A DNA stretch of 64,000 bases, taken from NCBI GenBank assembly GCA_964017185.1, contig OZ024871.1, forward strand, positions 10,904,214-10,968,213, given 5' to 3'. Positions 44,394-55,880 of the stretch are shown here, one piece after another. The DNA is from Rugalucina vietnamica. Its lineage: Eukaryota; Mollusca; Bivalvia; Lucinida; Lucinidae. Every line of letters begins with the position of its first letter. Within the stretch, counting starts at the first letter, position 1. The position numbers and the translations under genes were made by a program. The notes beneath the pieces were generated by a model. That model was given only the letters and a program-made list of their open reading frames with translations. It did no database searches and was not told where the DNA came from.

Positions 44394-44757
44394 GTTCAAA
44401 ACTAACGACGTCGTTAGTTAACGTTTCGTTAAAATTTCAAACATTAATATTACAAATACACTGTTATTTTTTCTTGAAAAAATGTGAGAATCCTTTGCAC
44501 TGCAAAGGATTCTCACATTTTTTCAACAAAAAATAACAGTGTATTTGTTACTTTAGCTGATATTTGCTTAACAAATTTATGTCTTAACGATATCATTAAG
44601 CTAACGATGCTTTGAACAACTGGGCTGCACTGCAAAGGATTCTCACATTTTTTCAACAAAAAATAACAGTGTATTTGTTACTTTAGCTGATATTTGCTTA
44701 ACAAATTTATGTCTTAACGATATCATTAAGCTAACGATGCTTTGAACAACTGGGCCC
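44394..44757. mobile_element. MITE family D with GGGCCCAGTTGTTCAAA termini and internal tandem duplication
   Basis: Termini GGGCCCAGTTGTTCAAA and TTTGAACAACTGGGCC. The core is a long palindrome around CCTTTGCACTGCAAAGG with AATGTGAGAAT arms. The right portion (44497-44626) is exactly duplicated at 44627-44756, a 130-bp period. An inverted second copy lies at 54550-54808. Confidence 0.85.
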
Positions 44758-45139
44758 TGAGCAAGTGCTAAGTAGGAAGTGGGAAAACAATCAGCATTAA
44801 TTTCAATTCCTCACTTGACAGGAACATGCTGCTGACACGCTTCTCCGGAAAGAAAGGTACACAATATGATGTTAGTGTCAAATAATACATGTTATCGGCT
44901 TCCTAATTGGTTCTGGGCTTTGGAAAAGAAATCATCTAGGTGTCCATCAAAATCGCTCCTAGACAAATGATTGGCACCTACGTGATTCTGCGAGATTTCT
45001 GAGGATTTACAAGATTTTCTGAAACATGTCTAAAATAAACAATTATAGATGATTTAATTGTTTGGAGTCAGCAGAGGCTACACTAAACGGAAAAGACGCG
45101 GGCATATTTTACAATTCAAAGTATTGTTGTCATACACAC

Positions 45140-45350
45140 TGTTTGTAACATGTCCGTGAAATGTATGTATAGGTCTTAGACACCACGTTAGTATAGTAAA
45201 AACTGGGGTGTACCCATTTTATTTTTCTCCAAAACATAAATTGTGGGTACCCACAAACAATGTTTTGAGCAAGAACAAGGTCAAAATTTTTCAACGGAAA
45301 TTTTTCAACTTTCACAGCTTCAAAAAATTAATATCGAATGAGCATGTTTT
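45140..45350 (+). repeat. Family A repeat, diverged
   Basis: ACATGTCCGTGAAATGTATG, AAACTGGGGTGTACCC, AAAACATAAATTGTGGGTAC / CCCACAAACAATGTTTTGAG and TTTTCAACGGAAATTTTTCA follow the family order. The minus-strand frame across it is a shadow. Confidence 0.7.
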
Positions 45351-45813
45351 CGCAGTATGCTCAACAATATGATATACAATTCGTATATCGTACAGTGGTG
45401 TTGGAAAGAACTGATAACAAAGACAAAGGATATGATGATAGCCTTTATTGGCACAGAATAACTAACAATAACATTTTTCGATGACAGTATTTACTTTTTC
45501 TAAGAATGAATCAGTGAACATTTCTTTATCATTTAATTTAGCTTTATCTCTAGACGATGGTGACTTTATCATCGTTGTTAAACGAAACCATATGAATATT
45601 GAAATTTCAGATCCAGAGGTGCCTTGAGAGAATCCTCGAAGACAGGAACGAGGAACTGTCATTATGCTTTATTGCAACTAACAAAACAATGCTATAGTCA
45701 GCATTACTACAAAGTAAAGGCTGCACATATACGAGTACATATGGCGTTGGTGTTTTCTTTTTATTAGAAAGCAATTGATCGAATTTAAATGATATAAGTG
45801 GTGAATGAAAGCC

Positions 45814-45925
45814 ATCCCAGCGGGCACATGACGTCAGAATGACGTCATATCAACGTCGAAGCGACGTCATGACGTCGCTTCGACGTTGATATGACGTCAT
45901 TCTGACGTCATGTGCCTGCTGGGAT
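45814..45925. mobile_element. 112-bp near-perfect palindrome with four TGACGTCA (CRE) sites
   Basis: ATCCCAGCGGGCACATGACG pairs with CGTCATGTGCCTGCTGGGAT with one mismatch in 56-bp arms. TGACGTCA occurs four times (two per arm), with ACGTCGAAGCGACGTCA at the centre. The end motif resembles a widespread metazoan snap-back MITE. No ORF. Confidence 0.9.
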
Positions 45926-47453
45926 AGCTTATCGACGACAACATTGCTGATTTATCCCTAGATGATCTAGAAAAAAGAATTTACAGGGTACATGCTTCAC
46001 AGATCAGCGAGGAATCATACATGGCTGGCATAATCTGATTTCAGCTAAATATTCGATAAAAGTATAACTTTTGAATGTGTCATTATCAAAGTCTGTATCA
46101 TGAGGCTTCAATACAAGTACGCTGCGCCACAGTGTTTCAGACGCAAAGCCCTACTACCAGAATGATATAAAACATTTATCTAAGAATGTTTTATTGTTAA
46201 TGTGACAATTCTATAAATTTGGCTTTCAGTCCACTGTCTGGAGTGTGAAATTCTAGGTTGAGTTTACACTTGTTCTAACCCATCTTTGCAAGAGATAAAA
46301 GTCGGTGGTTTCACAGGGGTTTAAGGCCCCAACTTTTACCACACCGATAGTCTAGCTACCAGGATCTCGAATTCCATACGCCATACTCCAAACACAAAAA
46401 GGTGGGTTTTCAAATTTTACAGGGACTGTCACAAAAGTGCAGGGACACTTACTTCGTCCAATATAATTGAAGTATTCATTAAAATTAAATATTGAAGCTG
46501 GAAAATAATACCTTAACGAACATGATAACAGAGATGCTTCACAACACAAAACTATATTTTTAAGAGTGAAAAATGAATAAACACAAATGTATCACATAAC
46601 TAATGGAAACAATTTTAACTATTTGTGTGTATAAAGCATATATACAATAAACATAACAATACTCATGTCACGAAGTCTGGGACAATGTAGTGGAAGACAA
46701 GTAACTCTACAGGGTTCCTTACTGAAACTTGTCACTTCTTTCATTCAATAGTATGGCATTCGAAACAAATGCATTTTGGTTCGCGTTTCAATAACCTTAT
46801 TCCCATGAATTTATGACACATTAAGAGTAATAGGGCTACTAAATGTTGGCATTTTATGTCAAAATTTAACCCGATGGCGCATTTAATTCAGCAGTATTTT
46901 TGAAAATCGGAAAATGACACCTAAAATTAAGATTTCAAGGTCATCTGCATTGCTGTTTCGGGTATGGAATTAAAGCGCGCCACGCCTTGAAAACCATGTT
47001 GCTTAGACATTAACTTTTTACGACACTGTTTACACTTAAACAGGGCAATGAAACTGTTTCAAATGACAGGCCTTAAATACATTTATTTTTCTTTGAATTC
47101 TTGCTTTTAGCACGCCCAACTTCACACTCCTCTCACACAATAACATTTATTAAATAAAGAATTTATACAACCAAGCCTGAATTATCAGGTGTACAAGTGT
47201 TACAGTATTAAGATGTCAACTGCCTAGCTGACAGATATTTCATTGAAATGTATCTTCTGTTTTTGACAAATATGAAACACCAGCGTATTCCTCAACATGT
47301 ATCATGTTTCGCAGTTTTGTTTTCACACAACCATTTTTGTTCATCAAAAACCTAAGTCTCATTATACTGGCCCATCTCTGCTTTAACAATAAAAGCTGTT
47401 AATTCTTCAACCCACATGTCTGTCAGGCATTTAACAGCCAGCACCATATCTCT
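45926..47453. other. Gene-free region downstream of netrin
   Basis: Minus-strand frames at 45462-45662 and 46352-46549 have no domain or splice context. No repeat partner in the window was recognised. Confidence 0.35.
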
Positions 47454-47720
47454 TCATATCTTTGACCCACGGTTATTTTTTGTCATTGCAGTCCTATCTG
47501 CACAAACACTTCCAAGTATCTCTTCTCCGAGTCGCAATAATTCAATGCCCAACATTTTCAAGACCCGTTCAGTTATCGCTCGTTTATAAATGTCACTATC
47601 ATTTTTAGAATAAACAGGATTTCTCTTCTGTACGGTAAATCCTTCCTCACAAGCTCGAAGCCTTCCATACTTTACACTATTGTTAAGAGCTTTGAAAACC
47701 GCTAATACATGATCGTCGAT
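47454..47720 (-). other. Unidentified coding-like open frame, 88 residues without ATG start
   Basis: Between an upstream TGA (47721) and its own TGA (47454-47456) an open frame reads DDHVLAVFKALNNSVKYGRL, ACEEGFTVQKRNPVYSK, AITERVLKMLGIELLRLGEE and SVCADRTAMTKN. The composition is much more protein-like than its AT-rich surroundings. No initiating ATG precedes it; an internal exon, a last exon or a transposon remnant are possible. It lies about 0.5 kb downstream of the netrin stop on the same strand. Family not recognised. Confidence 0.35.
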
Positions 47721-48214
47721 TCAAATTCCTAGTGGGGACTTTATAAACATGTTACAGCTATTTAAGCACATTGTAATGTTTGCAGTTCCAACTACATAAA
47801 ACAAGCAAAGTTTTATTTCAAACAACAGAATGTCAATTATAGTTTCTGAGTATTCTTATTTGTCTCTGGCCATTTTAATTTTCCGCACACCAGAAAAACG
47901 TTACCACTAACTACATTTGTGTCTATTTTCTAATTCACGTCACTTACTATTTCGTTTGGATGAGGTATATATACTATTTACAGCATTGCTACCTAAATAT
48001 AACTCATTGGAGTTGTTCAAGAACATGTCAGGCTCCGCTTTTAGTTCATATTTATTAATACGAATGGGTATCAGATCAGACTGAAACATGATGATATCAA
48101 CCTGTCGAAAATCTGATATTTCTAAGTAAGTGGTTCATTACACCTTAAAACACAAATTGAAATTAGGTAACCTAGCTCTTGCACAATACCCATGCAACAA
48201 AGTAAGAGACATTA

Positions 48215-48549
48215 TCACACTGCAATACATTTTCCTCTGTGCTCTGCTTTCATATATTGTCTCATTCGTCTCTGCCATTTTGTTCGCCATTCACGAACTA
48301 TACTTCTTCTGTCCGCAACGAAACCAGTCCGTGTTTCACTTGTCCTTACTTTTCCAATGATCAAATATTTTTCCTTCAGTTTTATTCGCGGGCATTTGCA
48401 TTTTAAATCGCGTCTTGGAACCCACAGTGACGTTTCCCCTCTCCTATTGAGATTTTTGTCTGGTGATCTTTTGTAGAAACTTAAAACGTTGATAGTATAC
48501 TTCATCCAGTCCCCAACTGGTTGTTTGGACAATACCTCTGCTTTGATAG
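48215..48549 (-). CDS. netrin: Netrin exon: NTR domain, C-terminal part and stop
   Basis: The acceptor GTCATTTCAG ends at 48550. The exon opens in AIKAEVL and ends GKCIAV then TGA at 48217-48215. It carries the KCKC and final KC cysteines of the netrin NTR module and is very basic ([20 protein letters not shown]), as expected for the heparin-binding C-terminus. The ORF extension before 48549 is intron. Confidence 0.92.
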
Positions 48550-51500
48550 CTGAAATGACAAGCGTAAACTTCAACCAAATGGATCACCATCTCTAGATAA
48601 AGAATTTACTTACTTACGTCACATCCGCTGTATATAACTTTAAATCATATAATACATTATTTGAGCCGCATCGTGAGAAAACCGGATTTTTGCCTAGGCG
48701 AAAACAAAGGCGCAGATCAGCTTCGCGGTAACCGCGAAGCTGATCAGCGCCTTTGTTTTCGCTACTCGGATAGTACAATTCCTCTTCTACTTAAATCCGA
48801 AATTTCAAGCTTCTAGCCTGCTTCTGAGCTTGTACAGCCCGGTTTGTGTCGGACCTGGTCGGAAATCCCGAAGACCGGTTTTCTCGCGTCGCGGCTCATT
48901 TTCTTCTTACATTTGCGGAGACGTCTAGAACTCTACACTTTCGCTGGTTGTTTTAGAAAATAGTATTAACTGAACGCTAAGCAAACTAATGTGTCAGGGT
49001 AGATAAGAAATCAACGCCAAAGCACCTTTTAGAGTAAAATATTGGGTTATATTTACCATAATGTCTTCTGCAGAACTTCTCCAACTTTAGACGTCGTTTT
49101 GTGTTGCATTTCTTTCCACATGGTCCTAAAATAGTGAAAGACGTCAATAACAACCGGTGGTTTAACTCCATTTTATGGGACATATGCAAACAGAATAGCC
49201 CCAGATGGGACGCTGTAGAACGCGGCGTCCATCTGGGGCTATTTTGTTTGCTTAGATGAATTTCATCGAAAAATGGAATGGCATCCTGATGCCCCGAAAA
49301 ATCAGAGTGGACCCACCCAAATGATAATGATAGGCAAGTCCATTCGTGATATATCATTTAAAAGAAGAGTAGGTATGAAAGATGTGCACATTACCTACAC
49401 CTGAACCATTGCATCAGGAAAACATGTCCGTGTAATGAATACCCCCTCAAACCCCACTTTTATATAGCAAAACTGGGGTATGCCGGGGTATACCTATTTT
49501 TCTTATTCTTGCTCCAAAACAAAGCGTGTACCCACAATCTATGTTTTGAGCAATAATAAGAAAAATATCAAAAAATTTCAGCTGAAAATTTTCAATTTTT
49601 AAAGCTAAAAAATCTGTGTTTATTGCATGGGCAAGTTTTCGTAATGTATGTAAAATAGTTGGGAGTAAGGGCTACTGAACAGGCAATTTTCTAAACTGTC
49701 TGTAGCTGACTCGCTATAAAGCCATGCAAAGTGTAAAGCCATGCAAAGTGTACATGATGTATAAGAATAAAGCTTTCTTCCTGAAATTAGCAGACACGGC
49801 TTCATCCCTTGCTTGCTTCCTCCAGCACTGCTGGTGCATAAAGAGACTTCCTATGCAAAAGCTGCAAATATTCGGAGCAAACGTATTTTGGGTTGACACA
49901 ACTTCCTGACATTTAATTGAAGCCAAAACAATCAACTCGTAAAGCATTCCATTCGACACGCCAAGAAATGCTAAACGTATGTATCTTATGCGAGACAGAA
50001 ACCTGTATATGGTATTTTATAGTATGAGATTGGTACATGATGAGACAGCACGTGCGACCTGTTTTGGTTTGTATTATCTATGACTGTGTTCTCGCCAACT
50101 GCTTTATTATACATTTGATGGATCTGTAATACGTCAAATAGTCTTTCCTTGCCAACACAATTGTAAAAAATCTATGTCAAAACACCACCTAAACCAAGGG
50201 AGTGCTTTTATGTTTAACAATCTAATGATAAACATTTTATTGTTATCTCAGAAAATGATTATGTATTTCGGCACGTTTTCAATCAAGATTCTCACCAAGT
50301 ATACCTGATCCATTATTTCATTGAAATATCCTGTTTACAGATTTATACATATGATTGGATTTGCCTTTTTCCAATTAAATCTAAGTGTTTATCTAATGCA
50401 CCCTAGCTGGAGTCTGTGCATTCTGATATATGACAAGTCACTGTGACATACGTGAGCATGCGTTGTCAGGCGTGAATCAAATTTAACCCACATAAGCTTT
50501 TCGTGTACTTTGTAGGACATAGGCTACCGAATAGTCGCAGCAAGCGGCGAACCATTTAGGGCTAGTCTGTTTGCTTAAGAGAAATCCCATTAACAAATGA
50601 AATAAAAACTAAAATCAGCCCTGATGATCCCCAAAGCAAGAGTGGACGAACCTTAATGACAATGATGGGCATGCACATTCATTACTGATGGGTTTACATT
50701 TAATACAATGAATCGATGCTTACCTGGTGGACGTGGGGTTATGGGCGACGGCGTTGGTCCTTTGGGTATTTCTGGAATAAAAAGCAAAACGTTAATATGC
50801 AAACTACATGAATTCAAAAAGTAAGCAATGATCAAGAACCGATGCATTCAGAACCAATGTCGAACACTAAAACACAGTTGTTTAAAACCTAAGTGTAGAA
50901 CCGTGCGGCAGTTTTGACAAGATTTTGTAATCATCATGAATTTTCCAAATGTTTATGCAACATTTAGTAAAATGTGATTTTATTATCCATGTGCTAAAGG
51001 CTCTTTAGAATTGAGCATAATGGTTGCTTCCAGGAAAGTGCAGGCTGGAATAATCCCATTCTAAGCCACAAACTGCTGGAGCAAAACTTAACGACGAAGC
51101 TATTAACAAACCTATAATTACTAAATGCCGGAAGAAGAAAATTTACCGAGGAGTTTTCATCGAATTAGGTGAGAAATCGAGTGAAAATACTCATTTTATA
51201 AATCATTAACCAACGTTATGAAGCAAACTTGAAGCCAGCAAGCGCCATGATATGAGCCACCACATGGGAAAACAAACAATCTGCCTAGGCGAAAACAAAG
51301 GCGCAGATCAGCTTCGCAGTAACTGCGAAGCTGATCAGCGCCTTTGTTTTCGCTACTCGGATAGTACAGTTCCTCTTCTACTTGAATCCGAAATTTCAAG
51401 ATTCTAGCACTTTTCTGTGACTGCACAGACCGGTTTGTGTCGGACCTGTTCGGAAACCACATTGTTGGTTTTCCCATGAGGCGGCTCATTTATTGTAAAG

Positions 51501-53996
51501 ACTATTGAATAGTTCTTACTTATACATGGAGCTATGGGTGACTTGCTCTGTTGATAGCCGGGGGCACATCGGTTACACGTGAGACCAATCACACCATCTT
51601 TGCAGGGACACTGTCCTGTCGTTCCATTGCACGTGCGACCAAGGGCTCCCACGGGGTGACAATCACAAGCTAAATATAAAAACATTTTTGTTCACTATTT
51701 AATTTATAAAATATAACAATGAAATTTAACATTCTCATTGGCAATATACCAATAAAACGCATTTCTGGAAGTCGTTCGCAAAAACTAAAGCTGCATATGC
51801 AGCAAAAAAGTAATCTTGTTTATATTATTAATAACTTTGAAATGCACATCGTATCTTGTCAATATCTGACATTGCACGTGCTGTTTAGCTTCCGAATCGT
51901 ATTATGTTGAAAAAAGCAATTGACACTATCATTGTAAAATGGTAATGTTGCAACTGAATGAAAACAGTTATCAGACGTTTGAAAATAATGGTAGTTTTTT
52001 TTTCGCAGATATCATAGAACTTGGTTTCCTGATGTTATGGATGGAATGATCGTGTCCACCCTTTAGTTTGTAACACTAAAGCGCCATTTTTGAGACTCTT
52101 TTATCAGTTTTATGCGACTCGTGGAATAGCTGTTTTTAAAGTACATATGTTGCATGGTAATTATTCTGCGTCTGTAAAAAATGTCTTAGTATTCAAAGTT
52201 TACAGGAAGAACACTAGATCTACGTATCACATACAACACTATTCAAAAGGAATCATGTGAGTCTATGACACAAAGTATTTTGATGAAAATACGTTTAATG
52301 CTGTAGAATTAAAAGGAATATAGAATGGCGGGGTTCAAGAAGTGCTTACTGAGACAGAATCACTTTTTATAGCAATGCTCAGGTTGCAGATAGGCACCAA
52401 TTACTGTCTTAGAACTCTTAAAATTTTGACTGTAGCATCTCGACTTTGTTTTGATATGCAGTGATTAGAACAACCAGAAACTTTCTAGCCAGATAAAATA
52501 TGCAATTTATGTGTACTTCAACTGTAAACTATATTTCAAGAATGCGTTTTAAATGACGTTGAAATAATGAAAACGATAATGGGGAATCATTAACAGTTCT
52601 TTTCAACTGTTTTCGCAAAAGAAATAGTGTGAGCATTGAACACCAATCGAAAACGATTCCTTGCGCAAGAAACACCATGTAGGGAATTCAACTTTAAGTT
52701 CTGTGTCACACATTTGTTTCTGTTAATGTAGCTTGATTTTAGAATCTTCATTTATGTTGATTTTAGCCATGTTTATCATTTAAAACTGTTTGAAACCAAT
52801 GAGCCGCCTCATGGGAAAACCAACAATTTGCATATGCAAAAACAAAGGCGCAGATCAGCTTCGCGGTAACCGCGAAGCTGATCAGCGCCTTTGTTTTCGC
52901 TACTCGGATAGTACAAGTCCTCTACTTAATAAATCCAAAATTTCAAGCTTCTAGCCTGCTTCAGTGCTTGTACAGCTCGGTTTGTGTCGGACCTATTCGG
53001 AAACCACATTGTTGGTTTTCCCACGAGGTGGCTCCAATATGTATATGAATGGAACACAAGATCGTCAGTCCGTAACAGAGACTGTTGTTATCCCAAAATT
53101 TTTCTCAAGATTGTACTTAGTCAACAAAAGGACCGTGAAAATATGATCCCTCTATTTTACATTTTTATGTGCGATGTAACCATCGACATGAAATCAAACG
53201 AGGGGGCACAAGAAATTCAAGATACAAATGGTTCCGATTTATATCGTATATTCACGCTAATTCACCTTTAGCAAGACGAAAATTTGCCCTCATTAATGGT
53301 ATGTCGTGTCCTTTTGGCCTTCTTGAAGAGAATTTATAGCTTTTTCCAAATCTTAGAGAAAAGAGTTCTGTATTTACATGGAAATATAAAGTTTTGAAAA
53401 ACCTTACCGAAAGGCAAACAAATGCAAGCCTTCCTATGACAGGGCTCAGCCACAATCTGGAATTATCATTTAAGTTTGTATATAAAATTATTTCTTGCAC
53501 ACCAGACAGAAATTGCCACACTTTTTGCCTGGGTGATAAAATTGCATCTCACCCAGGTGTTCTCACCCAGGCTAAAAAAATATGCAAAACCTTGAAATAA
53601 ACCAGATTTTGGGGGTTGTTGTGCAAGAAAAAGAATCTAATATGGTGTTCTGTTCTAGATGGAAGTTTCCAACCCTCGGGATGACCGTGCTGAGCGGAAC
53701 CTCGGCAGAGCCTCGGTTCCGCTCAGCATGGTCATCCCTTGGGTTGGAAACTTCCATCTAGAACAGAACCCCATATAAGATTCTTATAATATTAACCCAA
53801 AGCTCACCTTTACACGCCTTTCTATGGGTTATATCTTTTCTCATATCTCTATAAAATCCTTCCTTGCAGTGCTGACAGAAGCGCCCCTCTGTTTGATGAC
53901 GACACTTCCGGCAAACTCCTCCACTGGTGTATCCCGAGAGCTCATATAGTTCCATGTTGAAGCGACAGTTCTTGGCATGTAGATTACAGTTGCAAG
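48215..53996 (-). CDS. netrin: Netrin, 3' half of the gene (LE domains and NTR domain), five exons
   Basis: Secreted laminin-related guidance cue. Exons on the minus strand in reading order are 53996-53808 (laminin-EGF 2), 51669-51520 (laminin-EGF 3), 50771-50724 (linker), 49125-49057 and 48549-48215 (NTR/C345C with stop). All junctions have GT-AG sites and consistent phases: every join splits a codon as 1+2, e.g. KACK-A-CDCHP and APCI-K-IPKGP. Diagnostic text is [62 protein letters not shown] and [14 protein letters not shown]. The N-terminal laminin VI domain and first laminin-EGF repeat were not found up to 64000, so the intron upstream is longer than 10 kb or the gene is partial. Confidence 0.92.
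48662..48898. mobile_element. MITE family C in a netrin intron
   Basis: TGAGCCGCATCGTGAGAAAA to TTTTCTCGCGTCGCGGCTCA. The core CAGCTTCGCGGTAACCGCGA is a near-perfect palindrome. Lies in the 48550-49056 intron. Confidence 0.88.
49057..49125 (-). CDS. netrin: Netrin exon: start of NTR domain
   Basis: 69 bp between acceptor CACTATTTTAG (ends 49126) and donor TATG/GTAAAT. Encodes [18 protein letters not shown], the first cysteines of the NTR module. The longer frame around it is intronic. Confidence 0.85.
49165..49350 (+). repeat. Family E repeat with GC-rich hairpin
   Basis: GCAAACAGAATAGCCCCAGA pairs with TCTGGGGCTATTTTGTTTGC. ATTTCATCGAAAAATGG and a 'gagtggacccacc' tail follow. Copies: 50550-50690 (diverged) and inverted at 55700-55880. 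In a netrin intron. Confidence 0.75.
49408..49650 (+). repeat. Family A repeat in a netrin intron
   Basis: CATCAGGAAAACATGTCCGT, ACCCCACTTTTATATAGC, CCCACAATCTATGTTTTGAG and TTGCATGGGCAAGTTTTCGT. Here the left hairpin arm is damaged (AAAACAAAGCGTG). Confidence 0.8.
50550..50690 (+). repeat. Family E repeat, diverged copy
   Basis: AGGGCTAGTCTGTTTGCTTA, AAATCAGCCCTGATGATCCC and GAGTGGACGAACC parallel 49230-49345. The GC-rich hairpin is missing. Confidence 0.55.
50724..50771 (-). CDS. netrin: Netrin micro-exon: proline-rich linker between LE3 and NTR
   Basis: 48 bp between acceptor TTTTTATTCCAG (ends 50772) and donor CACCAG/GTAAGC. Encodes (K)[15 protein letters not shown](G). It bridges the flanking exons in phase. 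The position and proline richness fit the hinge of netrins; as a length multiple of 3 it could be skipped without frameshift. Confidence 0.82.
51253..51488. mobile_element. MITE family C in a netrin intron, 31 bp from a splice donor
   Basis: TGAGCCACCACATGGGAAAA to TTTTCCCATGAGGCGGCTCA. Core CAGCTTCGCAGTAACTGCGA. The minus-strand ORF reading through it is a shadow of the LE3 exon run-on. Confidence 0.9.
51520..51669 (-). CDS. netrin: Netrin exon: laminin-EGF domain 3
   Basis: Acceptor TTTATATTTAG ends 51670; donor ATGTATAA/GTAAGA. Encodes [20 protein letters not shown] and [18 protein letters not shown], with the eight-cysteine laminin-EGF spacing typical of the last LE repeat of netrins. 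A family C MITE ends 31 bp from the donor side. Confidence 0.93.
51670..52799. other. Netrin intron, no feature recognised
   Basis: Part of the intron between LE2 and LE3. AT-rich; no repeat partner in this window, no exon-like frame. Confidence 0.5.
52800..53035. mobile_element. MITE family C in a netrin intron
   Basis: TGAGCCGCCTCATGGGAAAA to TTTTCCCACGAGGTGGCTC. Core CAGCTTCGCGGTAACCGCGA. The 52964 and 52984 frames across it are shadows. Confidence 0.9.
53629..53784. mobile_element. 155-bp fold-back element next to the LE2 exon donor
   Basis: AAGAATCTAATATGG ... CTAGATGGAAGTTTCCAACC pairs with GGTTGGAAACTTCCATCTAG ... CCATATAAGATTCTT. Inner arms GAGCGGAACC / GGTTCCGCTC. Nearly the whole element is a stem with a loop of a few bases (near CGGCAGAG). 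Confidence 0.88.
53808..53996 (-). CDS. netrin: Netrin exon: laminin-EGF domain 2
   Basis: Acceptor CCTGTATTTCAG ends 53997 (minus-strand reading); donor GTAAAG/GTGAGC. Encodes [20 protein letters not shown] and [19 protein letters not shown] to HRKACK. A fold-back element ends at 53784, only 23 bp inside the downstream intron. Confidence 0.93.
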
Positions 53997-54549
53997 CTGA
54001 AATACAGGAAGAATACACTATTATCTTGAAAAATCTTAGAAGTAACAAACATGTTTAAGTAAAACCTGTAATTTTTAGGTGTATTAATAGTCCATAGGGC
54101 CCAAATCGTTCACGTTATCGTCATGCCGCCTCCTGGTCATGTGAGACAATTCTCTTGAATGAAGGTCGTGCCTTCTTTGCCCATCCCATATGATGTATAA
54201 TTTCTTGAATTATCCCAAGGGTGGATATACTGTTAATTCTGTAAATGTATGGAACCTGAGGCTTTCTTAAGCTGAGGCTGAGATCTACCAGTCATAACCC
54301 TGTCTCAAAGCTAGAACAATAAGGAATTCTCCATCACCATGGTTTTGGCTGAAGTTCCACGTTATTATTTAGTTAATCATGTAAAGATAGTTACTATAAT
54401 TACGACTAATTGTCTAACAGGTGTTTTCTCTAAAGCTAACAGAGGTGAGAAGATAAAACAAGAGTTTGTGAATGAAGTACACCACACTCATGTAGGCTAT
54501 TCTTGGGAGGTTTCCCAACAGGTATCGTTTAAAGTCGCATAGATGGCCT
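53997..54549. other. Netrin upstream intron, gene-free part
   Basis: No exon-like frame on the minus strand. The 67-codon plus-strand frame at 54339 has no domain. Confidence 0.4.
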
Positions 54550-54808
54550 GGACCCAGTTGTTCAAAGCGTCGTTAGCTTAACGATATCGTTAAGACATAA
54601 ATTTGTTAAGCAAATTTCAGCTAAAGTAACAAATACACTGTTATTTTTTGTTGAAAAAATGTGAGAATCCTTTGCAGTGCAAAGGATTCTCACATTTTTT
54701 CAACAAAAAATAACAGTGTATATATAACAGTGTATTTGTAATATTAATGTTTGAAATTTTAACGAAACGTTAACTAACGACGTCGTTAGTTTTGAACAAC
54801 TGGGCCCA
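54550..54808. mobile_element. MITE family D, inverted relative to the 44.4-kb copy
   Basis: GACCCAGTTGTTCAAAGCG to AGTTTTGAACAACTGGGCCC. The core palindrome around CCTTTGCAGTGCAAAGG is shared. It lacks the 130-bp internal duplication of the other copy. Confidence 0.85.
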
Positions 54809-55699
54809 GGTGGTTTTTTGGGCTCCTAAAACAAAACATCATGACATTTTTCATATCATATTTTTTCAAAGTTGCCAATAGCAAAAGCAGCGTGGTTCCT
54901 TAATCCATATTTTTGTCTTTTGAAAGTGTCTGGCCGCTGCTTTACATTTTGGTTTTCAATACTGGAAACTTCAGCATGCACTAGATGATGTAGCAGTGCT
55001 TAGTGTATGCAGTTTTGTTGAATAATTTGATTATAGAGTTACTTTATAGGATTGTACCGCATTCTAAAACGCCATCGATCATCCTGAATTTAAATTCCCC
55101 ACAAACTTGAATATAAATCTACAATTGTCGATAAAATGGAATTAAGATCATTTAGTACCAAATTGGCTATTTTTATTGGTTCCATCTGCTAATAGTAAAT
55201 AAACTGACCAATTGCTAGCAAGAATAGCTAGAGAACTCCATTGTGAAGCCCAAGTTAGAGTTTTGCTGCGCTGCAGGTGCTAAAATAGGTGATCTATAAC
55301 ACTAACACATAATATGATTGTACTTCATGTACCCCGAGGTTTCACAATCTACATGATAAGTCTGATTTCAGACAGTAAAACATACGTCTACCTGCATAGA
55401 ACAGTTGCCAACTTAAAAGATCGTACAATTAAATGATAAGACACAAAGTTGTACTCTAATATTTTGCCAAGAATTTCCTTTGCTTAAAGAGTATGATGGA
55501 TAGTAAATGACGTAACGAACAATAAAGATATCATAAATTTTGCAAGTGGTGTAATTGTTGCTCTGAAACTCGAACGCACATTCAAAACGTACTGGCATTT
55601 TACAGATAAAATTAAAGATTTCTTGGTACAAAACGTCTCACTGTAAAAACTGTATAAACAAAACATTAACCCATATTTGACAAATGGATTTTCCCATCA
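54809..55699. other. Gene-free stretch
   Basis: AT-rich; frames near 55413-55666 on the minus strand have no domain or splice context. Confidence 0.35.
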
Positions 55700-55880
55700 T
55701 TATCCTTTGGGTGAGTCCATTTTCAGCTTTAGGGGCGTCAGGAGTGATTTTTAAATTTTATTCAATTTTTCGATGAAAATTTTCTGAGCAAACAGAATAG
55801 CCCCAGATGGGACGCCGCGTTCTGCGGCGTCACATCTGGGGCTATTCTGTTTGCCTATGTCCCTTAAAAGGGACACTAGG
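55700..55880 (-). repeat. Family E repeat, inverted copy
   Basis: GCAAACAGAATAGCCCCAGA and TCTGGGGCTATTCTGTTTGC form the hairpin. The flank TTTTCGATGAAAATTTTCTG matches the inverse of the right flank at 49255-49280. Confidence 0.75.
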
